Part shown: positions 9,180 to 20,699 of the stretch, piece by piece
Layout of the letters: each line of letters begins with the position of its first letter
Position numbering within the stretch: position 1 is the stretch's first letter
NCBI GenBank assembly: GCA_023014335.1
Contig: JAECYW010000029.1
Span: 372,001-436,000, forward strand
Length of the DNA: 64,000 nt
Direction of reading: 5' to 3'
Source of the DNA: Galerina marginata
Lineage: Eukaryota; Basidiomycota; Agaricomycetes; Agaricales; Galerinaceae
Notes under the pieces: generated by a model
Told to the model about the DNA's origin: nothing
The model's database searches: none
Seen by the model: only the letters and a program-made list of their open reading frames with translations
Translations under genes and position numbers: made by a program

Positions 9180-10700
9180 ATCCGGCGCACACGAAGGCAG
9201 CCGCTCTCGTGGTTGATCACCAACGAGCAGCTCTCTCCCTGCCCCACTCCAGCTCCAGCTGGTGTCGGGTCAAATTCTTCGAGTAGTCGCGCCGCCCCTG
9301 CCCTCATTCTTTTCCCCCCTCATCTGTCTCATGCTCCCAGGGAAGAGGGCAGGTCTAGACCCCGCCGCGGTGGTTGGTAGCCCGAAATTGCATTGAGCGA
9401 TGGTCCGCACATGGCTCGTCAGTGTGGACGCGTTCTACCCGCGTGTGTGGTTGCGGTACCAAGCGGACTAGGCTCATTTTTTCGGATAGTAATTCTGAAG
9501 CAAAGCAGGCGGGCTCAAGAGAGTCGTGCAGGATGTCTGGCAGTGGTACTAGTCCGAGTTCAGACCCAGTGTTCATAGTTCGACTGCAAGCTTCTTCGCG
9601 TCCTGTAGGTGGTTTGTCTGCGCAAAGCCTACCTGCTTGTCATTGTGTTCGACGGTAGGTAATATATTTTCTTTTATTTTTTCCTCTCTTCACTTCTCTC
9701 CCGTCGCTTTCCGTTCTTTTCTTTCCCTCTTCCATTCCCCTGGATGTGACCTTGGCTAACTCATAATTCATTCTCTCACGTCAGCCTACCCCAGCTGGGA
9801 TTCAGATCAAACTCGCGCCATGGACCAGCTGGACGCTGCGTAGATCCCACGCCGGTCCAGAAGTAGACTCGATTGCTGCATCACTTACTTGCGCAGCGCT
9901 ATTCATGCTTTGGGCTTTGTCGGAGCTGTCTTGTTTAATTTTCGGAGGCTGAGGTGTCAATCCAGACTCGGAAGCGCCGCCGGGGCTTCGCGGGTTGGTT
10001 GATGTTGGCGAATTTGCCATTTCTTTTGCTCTTGCTGTTTATCTCTTGCTTCTCCTCCTGCTTTTTTCTTCGGTACGACTTGTCTTTGGGACCTTACCTT
10101 TGCATCACACGATGCTTCTCGGATTTTCCTTCTGCCCTTTTCGCTTGAGGATCTTGTTGCTTGCGTTTTTCTCAGCCACAGAAATTTCTTCGTTCCTTTC
10201 TTGTCAAGATCATTTTCGGCTCTTCCCATCTAAACAGCTCTTTCCCTACTTCATCACTCTGTACTCGTCGGGTTCCAAACTCCGTATCTGCAGTTTCCGC
10301 CCATGAGAGCCTCGTTGTAGGCTGGAGGTGGTGATGGGGGATATATCGCAAAGTAGGCTCTCCTCGAGTACCACCGAGTCTCGAGTGGTCTATATTAATA
10401 TTATTCTCCCCTCTATTCGTTTCCTTTTCTCATTCCTGGTGTTAGCGTTGAAAAATCCCAGCTTTTCGCTCTTTTTGCTCTCTTCCTTTCTTCTAAAACA
10501 CACCGGAAGAACGAGGACTTCATCGTCGCGTCTGTTTCTGACTGTACACAGTGTAAGCGTGCCTGCGCTATATGTACTGGTTTGCAGTCAAATCTTTCCA
10601 CCTCCGAAGATGGCACATACCGTATTATGCACCCATCCTGGGGAGGCGGGTTTGCTCCTCGTTTGACACTTGAATCATGCCCCTTTTCCAAATCTCGCCG
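9180..10700 (+). repeat. dispersed pyrimidine-rich repeat family, copy A
   Basis: Several blocks match, in order, blocks at 44.8-46.1 kb and around 34.9-35.2 kb: GCAGGCGGGCTCA, CCTGCTTGTC followed by a TATATTTTCTTT tract, CTTCGGTACG, CTTTTGCATCACA-like, TAGGCTGGAGG and GGCGGGTTTGCT-like near the end. A first block at about 9188 also resembles 12672 and the reverse of 4573. The family has long T/C-rich stretches. I saw no reverse transcriptase, transposase or terminal repeat. It may be a degraded transposon or a decayed gene family. A minus-strand frame at 9887-10020 ending in a perfect GTAAGT donor is the only exon-like sign, and I do not call it a gene. Confidence 0.6.
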
Positions 10701-11034
10701 AGGTCACTGCACCGCTGTCTTGCTGATCATAATTCTTTTCGGCCTTCAACCACGCGTTCAAGGTGAATGGCAGTTACTGACCTTTCAGCGTAGGGACAGG
10801 TTAACAGGTTTGTGTACCGTAGTAACTGTACAGGCGCCGCTATGTTATCGGTCACCAGAACAATTTGATATATTTCACCTCTGTAAAGGATGGCAAATGC
10901 AAGGGAGTACAAAAGTACGAGGCAAAGATAATAATCGAGCGATGTGCGAGATTGATTTTAACTCGGCATCTCAGCTAGCCTTTCAACTCACCCGGCCGTA
11001 ACGGCACGTGGCGTGACTTCCAAAAAATTTGGAC
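10701..11034. other. no gene recognised
   Basis: A mixed open frame crosses from the repeat into this stretch, but it shows no conserved motif and no match in the inverted partner arm, which begins at about 11035. Confidence 0.35.
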
Positions 11035-12730
11035 CAAAGCAGTCCTCAGCGGTAACGACTGTCCGAAACACCCAGGACGCCGCTCTTCACGATGAGAAAA
11101 GGTATCAACCACTGGAACTTTGGTGTTGAACCCAGCCCATACCATGGTCACTGTTGGGAGGGACGAAATATTATGGCACCCCAAGATGACCCCCTACCGA
11201 CTGCTAGTCCTCTCGACAACAATAGGTTTTGGAACCGCCAAGGCTCTAGAAGGTAGGGCACAATACGTGTCCACGACACTCGAATGGATAGGCGGAATTG
11301 TCGTCTTCTTGATGTGAGTGCTGAGTGCTGGGCTTTCTCTCTTGATCAAGCTCAACAAAACTTGCAGTTTATTCGTTCTCAGTCCTTACGACTCGGGAGC
11401 GCCTTCACCCGGTTGCCTGGCATGGCTATTTGAACCGGATTGCATGGACGTGATATGGTCCCTACTTGCCAATTTTTCTGTACCCTGTCCGAAGTACCAG
11501 TCGGAAGAACGGACCCCGGATCCTGGCTCGAATCATCTTCCTCTCACGACTTACCGTGTTCTCGTCTGCTCGTCGGTTATCGCTTTTGGCATTTCGAAGG
11601 CGACGTTTGGGTACCTTGGCTTTTCAACTGCCGCAACTTGGATAGATTGGATGCTTGGAGTTGTCGCGACTTCAATGTTAGCGTACTTCTGCACCTATAT
11701 TATATCTGATCTAACGGTTTGTTATGCAGATTTTACTGTTTAGGCTTATATGAATCGAGCTCGAAGAATCTGTGGCCGTCTTTTTTTACAATGGATCGAC
11801 GGCAAAGTGTCTACTCCTGTAAGTCCCGCTACATGCCTTTGGATGTCCTGATCGCCGAGTCAGCTTTGCAGTGAGCGTCGGGATGTTGTATACCGCGGGC
11901 ATCGGCCTCTCGGTAATGTGGATTATTTACTGGAAGAGGTTCGTCGGGCATGCCTGGCGGGATCCGACGTTCGCCTACGCCGAACCAGATATGAATCACC
12001 CGTTCATCGGTAAAGCGTACACCGTGGCACTGCGATATTTTCTATTGGAAATGATGGTCCTCTGCATCGCCGTCGGGGTAAACTGTATGATTCTGCTGGT
12101 GCGATTACTTGCCATTTCTTTCCTATCGAGGGCAGGGATTTTGTATGTGGCTCGTGGCTGCATTTCCGGTACACTCCTTCAGCTATTCTCTAAGGATGAT
12201 TCCTTCTTCTCCTTGGGATTTCTCCCCAATCGATATGTCCGGCGCGGTGGGTTTGGTTAACTCTTGCTTTCCTGCCTCGCTGACTCGTGGCTGCTTCCCA
12301 GTTAAAACATCTGTTCACCTCTGTGTTCATATCGCAGTTCACATAATTGTCCTCACTGGCTGTCTGACAATCTCCTTTTTTCTCGCTGGTGTCATCGCTT
12401 TTGCATTCAACAACCTTCGAGACATTGATAGTCTGCTTATCCTGGCTGTATACGCTTTTCCGTGGATCTATATTGGTGTCCTGTGTTTCACGTTATGGAT
12501 ATACAATTTCTTAATATTTATCTCCATGATAATGCCTTTGTTTATCTATCTGGTCGGCGACTCTACCGAGTTTCGTAGTAGCCTCATTTTTTCATGACTG
12601 CATACCTGCTTCGAATACGTAATTTATGGACTTGTCTTTCGTTGTATTTCACCTGATTTTCGAACGTGGTACCCACACGAAGGCAGTCGCTCCTGGTCGA
12701 ACCCAAACGACCACCTCTCAGCCTGCTCTG
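11035..12730 (+). repeat. plus arm of inverted duplication (partner 4480-6220)
   Basis: Carries the intact membrane-protein gene and shared flanks. Similarity to the minus arm begins around AGCGGTAACGAC (11049) and ends past the CACACGAAGGCAGTCGCT block (about 12672). Confidence 0.75.
11144..12597 (+). CDS. multi-pass membrane protein with internally duplicated N-terminus
   Basis: Predicted exons are 11144-11313, 11368-11682, 11730-11818, 11872-12255 and 12302-12597. The introns are 46-54 bp and all phases join to one open frame of 417 aa. The start is the first ATG in frame with the conserved exon. The N-terminal part contains two related modules: residues ~15-90 (YRLLVLSTTIGFGTAKA ... WIGGIVV) and ~120-200 (YRVLVCSSVIAFGISKA ... 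WMLGVVA), each ending in an aromatic/acidic F-x2-D-like segment. After these come about five more hydrophobic segments, for a total of roughly seven to nine. No catalytic motif is seen. It resembles conserved Agaricomycete membrane proteins of unknown function. The inverted copy at 4.6-6.1 kb is broken. Confidence 0.72.
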
Positions 12731-13080
12731 TTGTAGCTCCAGCCCGCGTCGGGTTCCGGGTGGCCGCCCCGCCTTTAACCTGGTCGTCCCTTCGTTTTTT
12801 TCATCTCCCCAAATCCCCCACTTTTACCTCGTCAAACACGGCCCATGACCGGAAGCCCAAGGCGGTGCGATTCAGTTCTCGTCAAATTTCAAGCTGAGGC
12901 TGATGATGAAGTCGGCACTCGACGACCGTCTCACTAAAACGAATCCACACCAACCTAGCAGTCGTCGTTCTGACCTGCCCTTCCTTGTCGTTCCCTATTC
13001 CCTATTCCCAAATCCATACCTTTCTCCTCTCCGTTCGCACTGCCACCAGCCAATTGCTCCCCCCCCCACCCATCTTAGGT
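12661..13080 (+). repeat. 3' flank repeat block and pyrimidine-rich tract
   Basis: GGTACCCACACGAAGGCAGT at 12668 matches the reverse of 4570-4590 and a block at 9188. It is followed by C/T-rich sequence similar in composition to the dispersed family. No gene seen. Confidence 0.5.
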
Positions 13081-13439
13081 TCTGGATTTCGAAGGAAGGT
13101 GGGGAGGCTCAGCTGTCACCGCCATCATGCATGCCTAGGCGTATCAATTCGAGCGAGCCCATCTGCGCGGCGTCGCAGCCTCAAGCATCAACCTTTAGGC
13201 ATTGAATTCCAAGCTCAAGGATGGATATCGCGTCGGTAGACGTCCCAGCCTGGACGTGGTTATGATTGTGAACGTTGGAAATCGAGTACTCAAGTCACAA
13301 TTCGTATGGGAACCCTGCCCTTGTTATACTCGAGTTCCTGTTCATTTGGCTGAGATGCAGCTCCGAACCGTAAAAAACGAGTGCAACCCGAATCCTGATG
13401 TCAAGAAGAGTTCCGCAATACGACGAGACGGTCGGTAGA
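13081..13439. other. no gene recognised
   Basis: Short unsupported frames only. Confidence 0.35.
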
Positions 13440-13885
13440 TTGTCAGATATGTTACCGCATCCTAGACCGAAAGTGAGCTGCAGTACAAGTAACATAACGG
13501 TACTCAAAAACGTCAAAAGGTGTACTGTCGACGTTCCCCCGAGGAGATGCACCATATTTTTGTCCAGCGCCTCAAACCCCGCAGTTTAGAATAGGAGTAT
13601 AACTAACACAAAGGTCGACCTGAAATTATGAATGATGAAAGGATAATTTGAGTAGTACGCTTTGACACCACCAAGCCGACTGCGATCAGCTGTGAGGAAG
13701 TGAAGGATGAGAAGACGGTTCACATCTAAAACGATAAGGTCGTCATTTGTAACTCAAAATGAGAATAAAATGGGATTTACCTCAGGCGTCAACATGTCAC
13801 TACTGGTAGTCGGTCCAACTGCTGGGATGCTCATCACGATATCTGATCCATAGCCGTTAGCAAAACTAGCGAAGCATGCGAAGCT
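13440..13885 (-). pseudogene. degenerate membrane-protein fragment, related to 58.4-58.9 kb
   Basis: On the minus strand a short first exon with ATG near 13831 ends in GAG before a GTAAAT donor. A hydrophobic second exon follows, ending near TTTCAG, and then a hydrophobic frame at about 13480-13555. The same order, intron places and motifs (CTACTGAG/GTAAATTC and AAAACGTCAA in reverse) are found at 58.4-58.9 kb. Neither copy gives a full-length open frame. The hydrophobic layout is reminiscent of the large Agaricomycete multi-pass membrane families, but I cannot assign one. Confidence 0.35.
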
Positions 13886-16030
13886 AACACCAACCGACTT
13901 CGAACATGGGCCACGTCGAAGAGCGCATATATGCGGATGTGTGGAACGACTGAAGCCAGAGGATCAGTGGGACGGAAGTATACGTCCTATGAACTCGGCC
14001 ATAGTGAGTGATGCCTGTCAACGAGGTTGAGCAGCCGTCTAAACAAGGCAGTATCCACGAGCGAGTGGACACTGTCAACCAAGAGATGGAACTGTCACGG
14101 AGCTGGGCAGATATAGTCGTCGAGTAGATGCGCTGACTGGATCGCGGACGTGATCAGAGAGAACATAAATGAAACTTTGCCACGTACCTGAGCCCAGCCA
14201 CTCTGAACACCAAGTAGAAATAGAAGGAGGTCCCGCTTTTTCGTGCAATGTCATAGATCGCTGTTCTAGGCCGACATTGGATCAAGCGACAGCCTACGTT
14301 AGCCTATCGCCAGAAATGGGGGCTGGAAGAACGTGTGACCGAACTTTCTTTCAATATATGGCCATCTATCAGTGGAAGCAGAGGAATAGGTCAGAGCACC
14401 ACGGTATGGAATCACGCACCGATTGATCATGACCGGCAGGTTTCCTGAGGTTCAAACCTACTTGGCGTCACCCCTTTTCGCTAGAACTTTACAAAAGGCC
14501 GTTTCCTCATTTCGAACATGAGTCAGTGGACTGAGAGTCGGGACTGAGATGGAATAGGAGGTTATGAGCCGGCTTCTTGCGCCGTCTTCATGATCGGTTT
14601 ATCGGGGTAGATAGGTGGCCAGCGCAGGACTGGAGAAGAGAAGAGAGGATGAAAACCCGGGATGACGACGAAGAAGATAGCTGGGCAATATCAAATAAGA
14701 AGCTAAAGAAAGAGATGCCATATAAGTACCAGAAAGGTGTGTCTAAAACACAAAACAAAGACAAAAGACGAACACCGTCCGAGGGTACCCAAACTCGACG
14801 TAGTCGCTCCTGCTCATCATCGATGACCACCCAACATCGGGACCATGTCACTGGAAAGTCCTGCTGAATCCATCCAGAACCGCATCAATATGGTGCCTGT
14901 AGTGGTCCTTTGAGAGTTGAGCTGGGTTCAACACCTCCGTTTGTGCCGAATTGGCCACGGTTCTCCTGCGAGCCCGAGAGAGACGGCGAGCCGTGATAAG
15001 TGAGTACAACTAGTTCTCGCCACTTATGTTTCCTAAAGCCACAACAAGAGATGGCTAAAGACATTATACAATCAGTATACAGGATTTTTCATTCTTGAAT
15101 AGCCCACCTACTTTTGTTCCTGGGCGTTTTTGATGTTATCACAACGATGGCGGCCATTGGATTTGTAGACGCGACATAGGAATAGCCAGCCCGTTGAGCT
15201 ACTAATTGGACTGTTAGAAGTTAACCTGAGGAGGATCGTAAAAGTACGGTTGAAGGACGGTGAGATGAAAGCAAGAATTGTCAAACCATCACGTACAATA
15301 ATAATACTGGTTTGTGACCTCACTCCAACTCACTCGCACCACACTACTGTGGTGGGAAATTTTTGCCAGGGGTCAAAAAACGAGTCACGTCGCTCGGATT
15401 TTGCGAAGACGTTTTGCCGTCCCAATTTAAGAGAAGGGGCCACGGCGAAATGTACGGGCAAAATCAAAACGATCTTTTGACCCCCGTCAAAATATTCCGA
15501 CCTCAGCAGTGCCACTTCCCAGCACGTGCAACCGTGTCGACGCGACGCAATGGCAGGACAACGGGTCTTGAACTCAAAGAAGCCAGGCTATTTCAACTCC
15601 TCGAGAGAACGTGAATATATACGCGGTTCTCAAACATGAATTCGTAAATACGGAGGGAGAAATTCCGAGCAATATTTTGGACTGCTAAATGGGTTGAAAA
15701 GTTTCGAGAATGGTCTGAATGCTACTTCGGCGTCCTCACAATAAGCCTTCGAGTGAAGCTCTTTAGAGTTCAGATAGATATGGGCTTTTGCCATGAGCGA
15801 CAACAGCCATCTGATTGTTGAGACTTCAGTACGTTTCAGAGTCAGAAAATGACCTTTGTGCCTACTTCTCGTGATATATACGAATACGAGAGAAACCGGC
15901 GTACTTTTTCAGGCTCCTGTCACTGTCAGACTGTCAACACCTCCTTTCATAGCATTCACCCCGTTGAGGCCTTCAATTACGTCTGTCGGGCAGGCGTGCT
16001 TCGACCTGTGACATTGTGCCCACTCAGGCA
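13886..16030. other. long intergenic stretch, no gene supported
   Basis: About 2 kb with only short frames on both strands and no recognised domain, splice-consistent exon pair, repeat or RNA gene. A TTCAAACC match near 14450 was examined as a possible tRNA B box and rejected. Confidence 0.35.
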
Positions 16031-16038
16031 CACTGAGG

Positions 16039-16046
16039 TATAAAAG
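16039..16046 (+). promoter_or_regulatory. TATA box of damaged lectin gene
   Basis: TATAAAAG follows GAGG. The surrounding block, CCTGTGACATTG ... GAGGTATAAAAGG, is shared with the intact lectin gene promoter at 18190-18233. Confidence 0.6.
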
Positions 16047-16129
16047 GCTGTCCCACTTCCAAGTCGATATCTTAGAACCTTTGCTTCCCACCATTCTCCA
16101 CGGTTCATTCAGTGTCTTCCAAAAAAACT

Positions 16130-17430
16130 ATGTCTTTCATGAAAGAATTGGCAGTGTTTACATCCTTTGCAGTAGCGTGTCCCCCAACATTGTCCTCGAT
16201 CTTCAAGCCGGTAAGTATATATCATGCTTCGCCCCCCCTAACTCTTTGCCTCATGCGTTATTTTTCTTCCTTCTCTGCTAGGGGCGACTGAGGATGGCAC
16301 TCCTTGTCGAGGCTGGGCTAAACTTGACACTGTGGATACTTTTAGCCAACAATGGCTTCTAATAGGGCTGGAAGGGAGTCTTTGCATGTTGCAAAATTTA
16401 CGCAGCGGCACGTACCTCGACTTGAGAGATGGCTCTAGCGAGAATGGTACTCAGGTACAGGGTAGGGCTAGAGCAACGGGAAGTGATGCGAAGAATCAGC
16501 AATGGAGGAAATACTTCGCGGAGTCAGGAAGTACAGACTACATGTATGGCTAAGGGTTTACGGCCATTATAATCTACAGACGCTCACTTATCATCGACTT
16601 TGCAGATTCATAAACGAAGCAAGCGGGACTTACCTCTCTCTCGGTGATGCAAACCCTGTCTCCGGTACGGGGATCAAATTAAATACTGAAAACATGCTCC
16701 TTATTGCTTTCTGCGATTCCACAGGAACCAAGGTTCAGGGTTGGAAATACACGTCTCCTCCTAATGCTCCTGCCCAGCACTGGTCTCTGCATCGTGTGAG
16801 CCGTAGAAGATCCGAAATTGAAGGCATGATTCGCTGTAATGCCCACACGAACGCAAAAGTCGACCGCAATATAATGGATCCTAATCATAATGGATCGCAT
16901 GATTCTAAGCGTGATGGATTGTATATTTTTTCTCTCTCTTACTGTCTAGATATGCCGCACCTAACCTTGTACCTTCTGTAGGTTCATTGTACTCAGCGAG
17001 AGTCTCCGCAATGAAATATACAGTTCCACGGGACTTCGGGCGACTGGATTGCGCAAAAAAAGTTCCGAATGTTCGTAAAATCCGTTCAGTAAAAGGATTG
17101 ATCACTAACTTCGTGTCGATCAACAGGCCAGGATTTTGCGGTTATTGCCAGGGGGGAAGTCGCTAAGTGGGGCAATAATATACTGCGCCTTGACGTATGT
17201 TGATTGTTGACACTCATCCATGTCCATCTCACAACTTACGACTATGGTTTCGAAACTTTTGATAGGGCGTTTCTATTCTCTTCGGTGTGATGTTCGGGAT
17301 AAATACAAGCGGAGGGAGTGCCTACAATTGGTATTTAAACAAGGACCTCAGCGAAATTATGTTCTTCAATCCACAGAATGGAACGGAGACACTTGACCCT
17401 GGCTACAAGGGTAACTTCACGCTCTTCTGA
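16130..17430 (+). pseudogene. MOA-type lectin/cysteine-protease-like gene, upstream copy, start frame lost
   Basis: Seven exons match the downstream intact copy: 16130-16210, 16282-16543, 16606-16664, 16725-16920, 16982-17070, 17127-17194 and 17266-17430. They encode a ricin-B-like beta-trefoil with QxW motifs (SQQW, NQQW) and a C-terminal domain like that of Marasmius oreades agglutinin. Exon 1 is two bases longer than in the paralog, so the only ATG in that position (16130) is out of frame with everything downstream, and I see no other in-frame ATG. The position of the catalytic histidine is a tyrosine (TAC, 17323-17325), and the acidic third residue is asparagine. Exon 4 has about 45 extra bases containing short AATGGATC-like repeats. 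Probably non-functional as a protease and perhaps as a gene. Confidence 0.72.
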
Positions 17431-18225
17431 TGGGCCATTGGATGGGGGCCGGGCAATTGTATTTTTTCAAGTTTGTAATTCGTGTACATGTCATTCGCAA
17501 ATTAAAAGTGTCAACGGGTGGATGTCGAGGTTATGGTGGGCCGATAGTAGCGCCAGCCGGTCCCAGAAATCAATTTTATAACTGTAAACATCAATAAAAC
17601 ATAAGGCGGTGATTCATTTCCAACCCACCCCTCTTACACGTTCTGGCGCAGGGAACATAAAACATTATTCGACCTTGTAATCTGTCGTATGTACCTTACA
17701 ACTCTCAACCTCACGAATGGTTGTCGGTGACCTGTGCCTTTTAATTACATCAATAGAGAGTTTGTGCCTCAAAATGTCGATTGTACCTCAAATTTCTGGC
17801 AAGAACAGCTGCAGGAAAACATACAACCTGGGGGGAGGGTTGATCGTTCTCTCCAGAGGATTCAGACGAATAAGTCGTGCAACGCCTCGACGCATTATCA
17901 ACCATCCATGACTCCTTACACGTTACTTTTTCAAGTCCGAACAACAGCCAAAGGGGATTTGGCGCGATTCTGAGACCTAGGGTAGCTAAGTTGTATGAGG
18001 TTTCTACCGGAAAGATTATCATCGCCCTGACTTCCGTGATTCCTGTCAAATTGTCACCGGGACTTGAGGATGCCTTCTCCTCAATCTAGAAGTAAGGTTG
18101 AAGAAATTCCTCTTTCCAAAAATTCTCTCTGTCGAAATGGCAATTTCGTCTGTCGAGCGTGGACCTTTGAATGGCTACTTCTTCGTCCTGTGACATTGAT
18201 CGCTCTGTGTCCAGGTCCAGTGAGG
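17431..18225. other. spacer between the lectin genes
   Basis: No gene recognised. The last ~50 bases are the promoter block shared with the upstream copy. Confidence 0.45.
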
Positions 18226-18233
18226 TATAAAAG
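18226..18233 (+). promoter_or_regulatory. TATA box of intact lectin gene
   Basis: TATAAAAG, about 80 bases before the ATG at 18309, in the same block as the TATA box at 16039. Confidence 0.65.
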
Positions 18234-18308
18234 GTCTTTCCTAAGTCGATAACCCGGAACCTCCGTTTTTTACCATCGTTGAAGGATCATTTATCATTTG
18301 CCGAACCC

Positions 18309-19544
18309 ATGTCTTTTGAAGGAACCCCCAACGTTTACATCATTCACAGCAGTGTGGCGCCCACCATTGTCCTCGACCTTCAAGCCGGTAGGTTATTATC
18401 TCACATAACCGTTTGCCTGATGCGAGATTTTTCTCCTCGTGGTTCTCTTACTATTAGGGGGCATTGAAAATGGCACCGCTTGTCAAGGCTGGACTGAGCT
18501 CGAGACTTTGGACACTTTTAGCCAGCAGTGGCTGATAACTGAAATACAAAGAGGCGTTTTCACGATTCAAAATTTGCGCAGTGGCACGTATCTCAACTTG
18601 AAGGGTGGCTCGGGCGAGAATGGAACGCCAGTACAGGGTTATGCTGCAGCAACAGGCGCTGACGTGAAAAACCAGCAATGGAAGATTTGCGGGTCGCCGG
18701 AATCGGACTACTGGTAAGGCAAAGGAATTATTGATAATACAGATGCTAAATTTTTGTTAAACTTGGTTTTGAAGGTTCGAAAATGTAGCAAGCGGGACTT
18801 GCCTATCTCTCAGTGAAGAAAAACCGGTCCCCGGTACGGAATTAAAATTGAATGCTGAAACCACGCGGCTGATTTTTTCTACTCTCAGGAACCAAGGTCC
18901 ATGGCTGGAAAAACTCTCTCGCTCCAACCCAAAGGTGGTCTCTTCGTCGCGTGAGCCGAACGAGATACGAAATCGATAGCATGGTTAGAAATAACGCTCA
19001 TATGGACGCTACATCCGACCAGTATCTCCAGGATGGATTGTATGATTTTCTCTTGCTTACCGTCTGGGGATGCTACACTTAACCTGGACCTTCGATAGAT
19101 TCATTTTACTCAGCGAAAGTTTCCTCAATGGAATATACAGTGGCACTGGCCTTCGCACCACTGCATTGCGTGAAAATACCTTCGGATGTTTGTAAAACCA
19201 CTTCATTATACTGACCAGTCACTGATTCTGCTTCGACTGACAGGCCAGGACTTTGCAGTTGTTGCCAAGGGGGAAGTCGCCAAGTGGGGCAATAACATAC
19301 TACGCGCTGACGTATGTTGCTTGTCTCCATTCATCTATGTCCATCGCACAGCTGACGAATATGGTTTCGATAGGGCGTTTCCATCCTCTTCGGTATAATG
19401 TTCGGGTTAACCACAAAGGGGTGTATTGTCAGTGCTCACAACTGGTATATAAACAAGGACCGTCATGAAATTATGTTCTTCGATCCGCAAAATGGGACGG
19501 AGACGCTCGATCCCGGCTCCAAGGCTTACTTCACTGTCTACTGA
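18309..19544 (+). CDS. Marasmius oreades agglutinin-like chimerolectin (beta-trefoil plus cysteine-protease-like domain)
   Basis: Exons are 18309-18387, 18458-18713, 18775-18833, 18889-19039, 19099-19187, 19244-19311 and 19374-19544. All phases join into 290 aa, close to the size of the known agglutinin. Residues 1 to ~180 form a ricin-B-like beta-trefoil with QxW motifs (SQQW, NQQW, TQRW) for carbohydrate binding. Residues ~181-290 match its papain-like dimerisation domain. The candidate catalytic residues are Cys212 (codon split by the fifth intron), His256 (CAC, 19437-19439) and Asp271 where the known protein has Glu. There is no signal peptide, so it is probably cytoplasmic, as for other mushroom defence lectins. 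By family knowledge such proteins act against nematodes and other fungivores; activity here is inference. Confidence 0.82.
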
Positions 19545-20699
19545 TAGGCCGGTGAATTCAGATAATTATTTAGTTGTAAGACGAGTCTGTGATTCATGTA
19601 ATGTTTCCAAATAAAACTTATCAGTGGGAGGACATGCAGACATGGCGATGCGCCGCCACAAATTGGCCATGTTCCTGTAGCCTGAAGTTCATTAGAATAA
19701 TTGAAAGGAGGTAATGCGTAAAACCCACAATATATTGTCCTCAAGTCGGCGGCCTTGATAGAGTTCAGTGGCATCCTGCAGAAAAAATCCCCATCGATAT
19801 GGAGGTCTCATCAAAGTCGTCTCACGCTGGAAATTCAGCAAAGGCTTTTTGAGATGTTGAAATTTGGTGTCCCTATGCGATTTTAAATGCAAACTGTCCT
19901 CATTCCATCAAAGCACGAACACGAAGTACGCCCTACGTGCCTGGTACCATCCTAGGTCGCAGTTGGAAGAAAAAAAATCGCAAATAAGCAGTCAAGACGG
20001 ACCACGGTGGCAAGGTCAATCCAGCCCTGGCTCCTGAGCGCGGAGTCCTGAGTTTTTGACTTTATGTTCGTCGATAAGCGCCGATTGGAAGGTTGAAGTT
20101 GCGGGATCTAGAAGGATGAAAATAAAGGGTAAGTTCAATTTCTATTGTGCGTATCATCTTTTGTCATCACAACCTTTATTCCCTGTCATCCAGCTAGAAT
20201 AGAATTTATTTGAGCGATCAATCCCACCAATTCCTGGGTCAAAGTTTGAGACTCAGTCCTCAGACGCTTTTTCCGACGCTCATCCAGAAATATGCGTGTC
20301 TTGAAATGTGTAAAGCAACGTCAGGACCGGTTAAGGAGGAGAAAGTCCATGTATGAAGAACGCCTGGTTATGAATTCGCAGAGCTCCGTTGCTCGTGGGC
20401 TTGAGCCGCGTGGCAGCCTAGTCGTTTCAAAGGACGTCGGATACACCAGTTAGAAAAAGAGGGCTGGAGTAATCAAGACTCCATTCCTTTAACGAATATT
20501 ATCGAATAGTCAAGAATGCGATTTGGGAGAAACGAGAGTCAACGTACGACTTTCAGTTCCAATGGCCTTGAATTTGGCTACAGAGCGAAGGCCGGGTATC
20601 ATGGTGCCCCAGTTTTGAGATCGCGGTATCATAAACAAGGTTGGGAATTCGTCCGAGACGATGAAATGCTTATGGGAAGACGGTAAGACCGGTGAAAAT
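19545..20699. other. intergenic, no gene seen
   Basis: Only short frames on both strands. Nothing recognised. Confidence 0.35.

Noticed and set aside
12130..12175. A 40-bp intron in the fourth exon of the intact membrane-protein gene
   Set aside because: GTATGT...TTCAG borders exist, but removal shifts the frame, and the inverted copy codes straight through the site.
14440..14470. GGTTCAAACC resembling a tRNA B box
   Set aside because: No A box or acceptor-stem pairing at the right distance on either strand.
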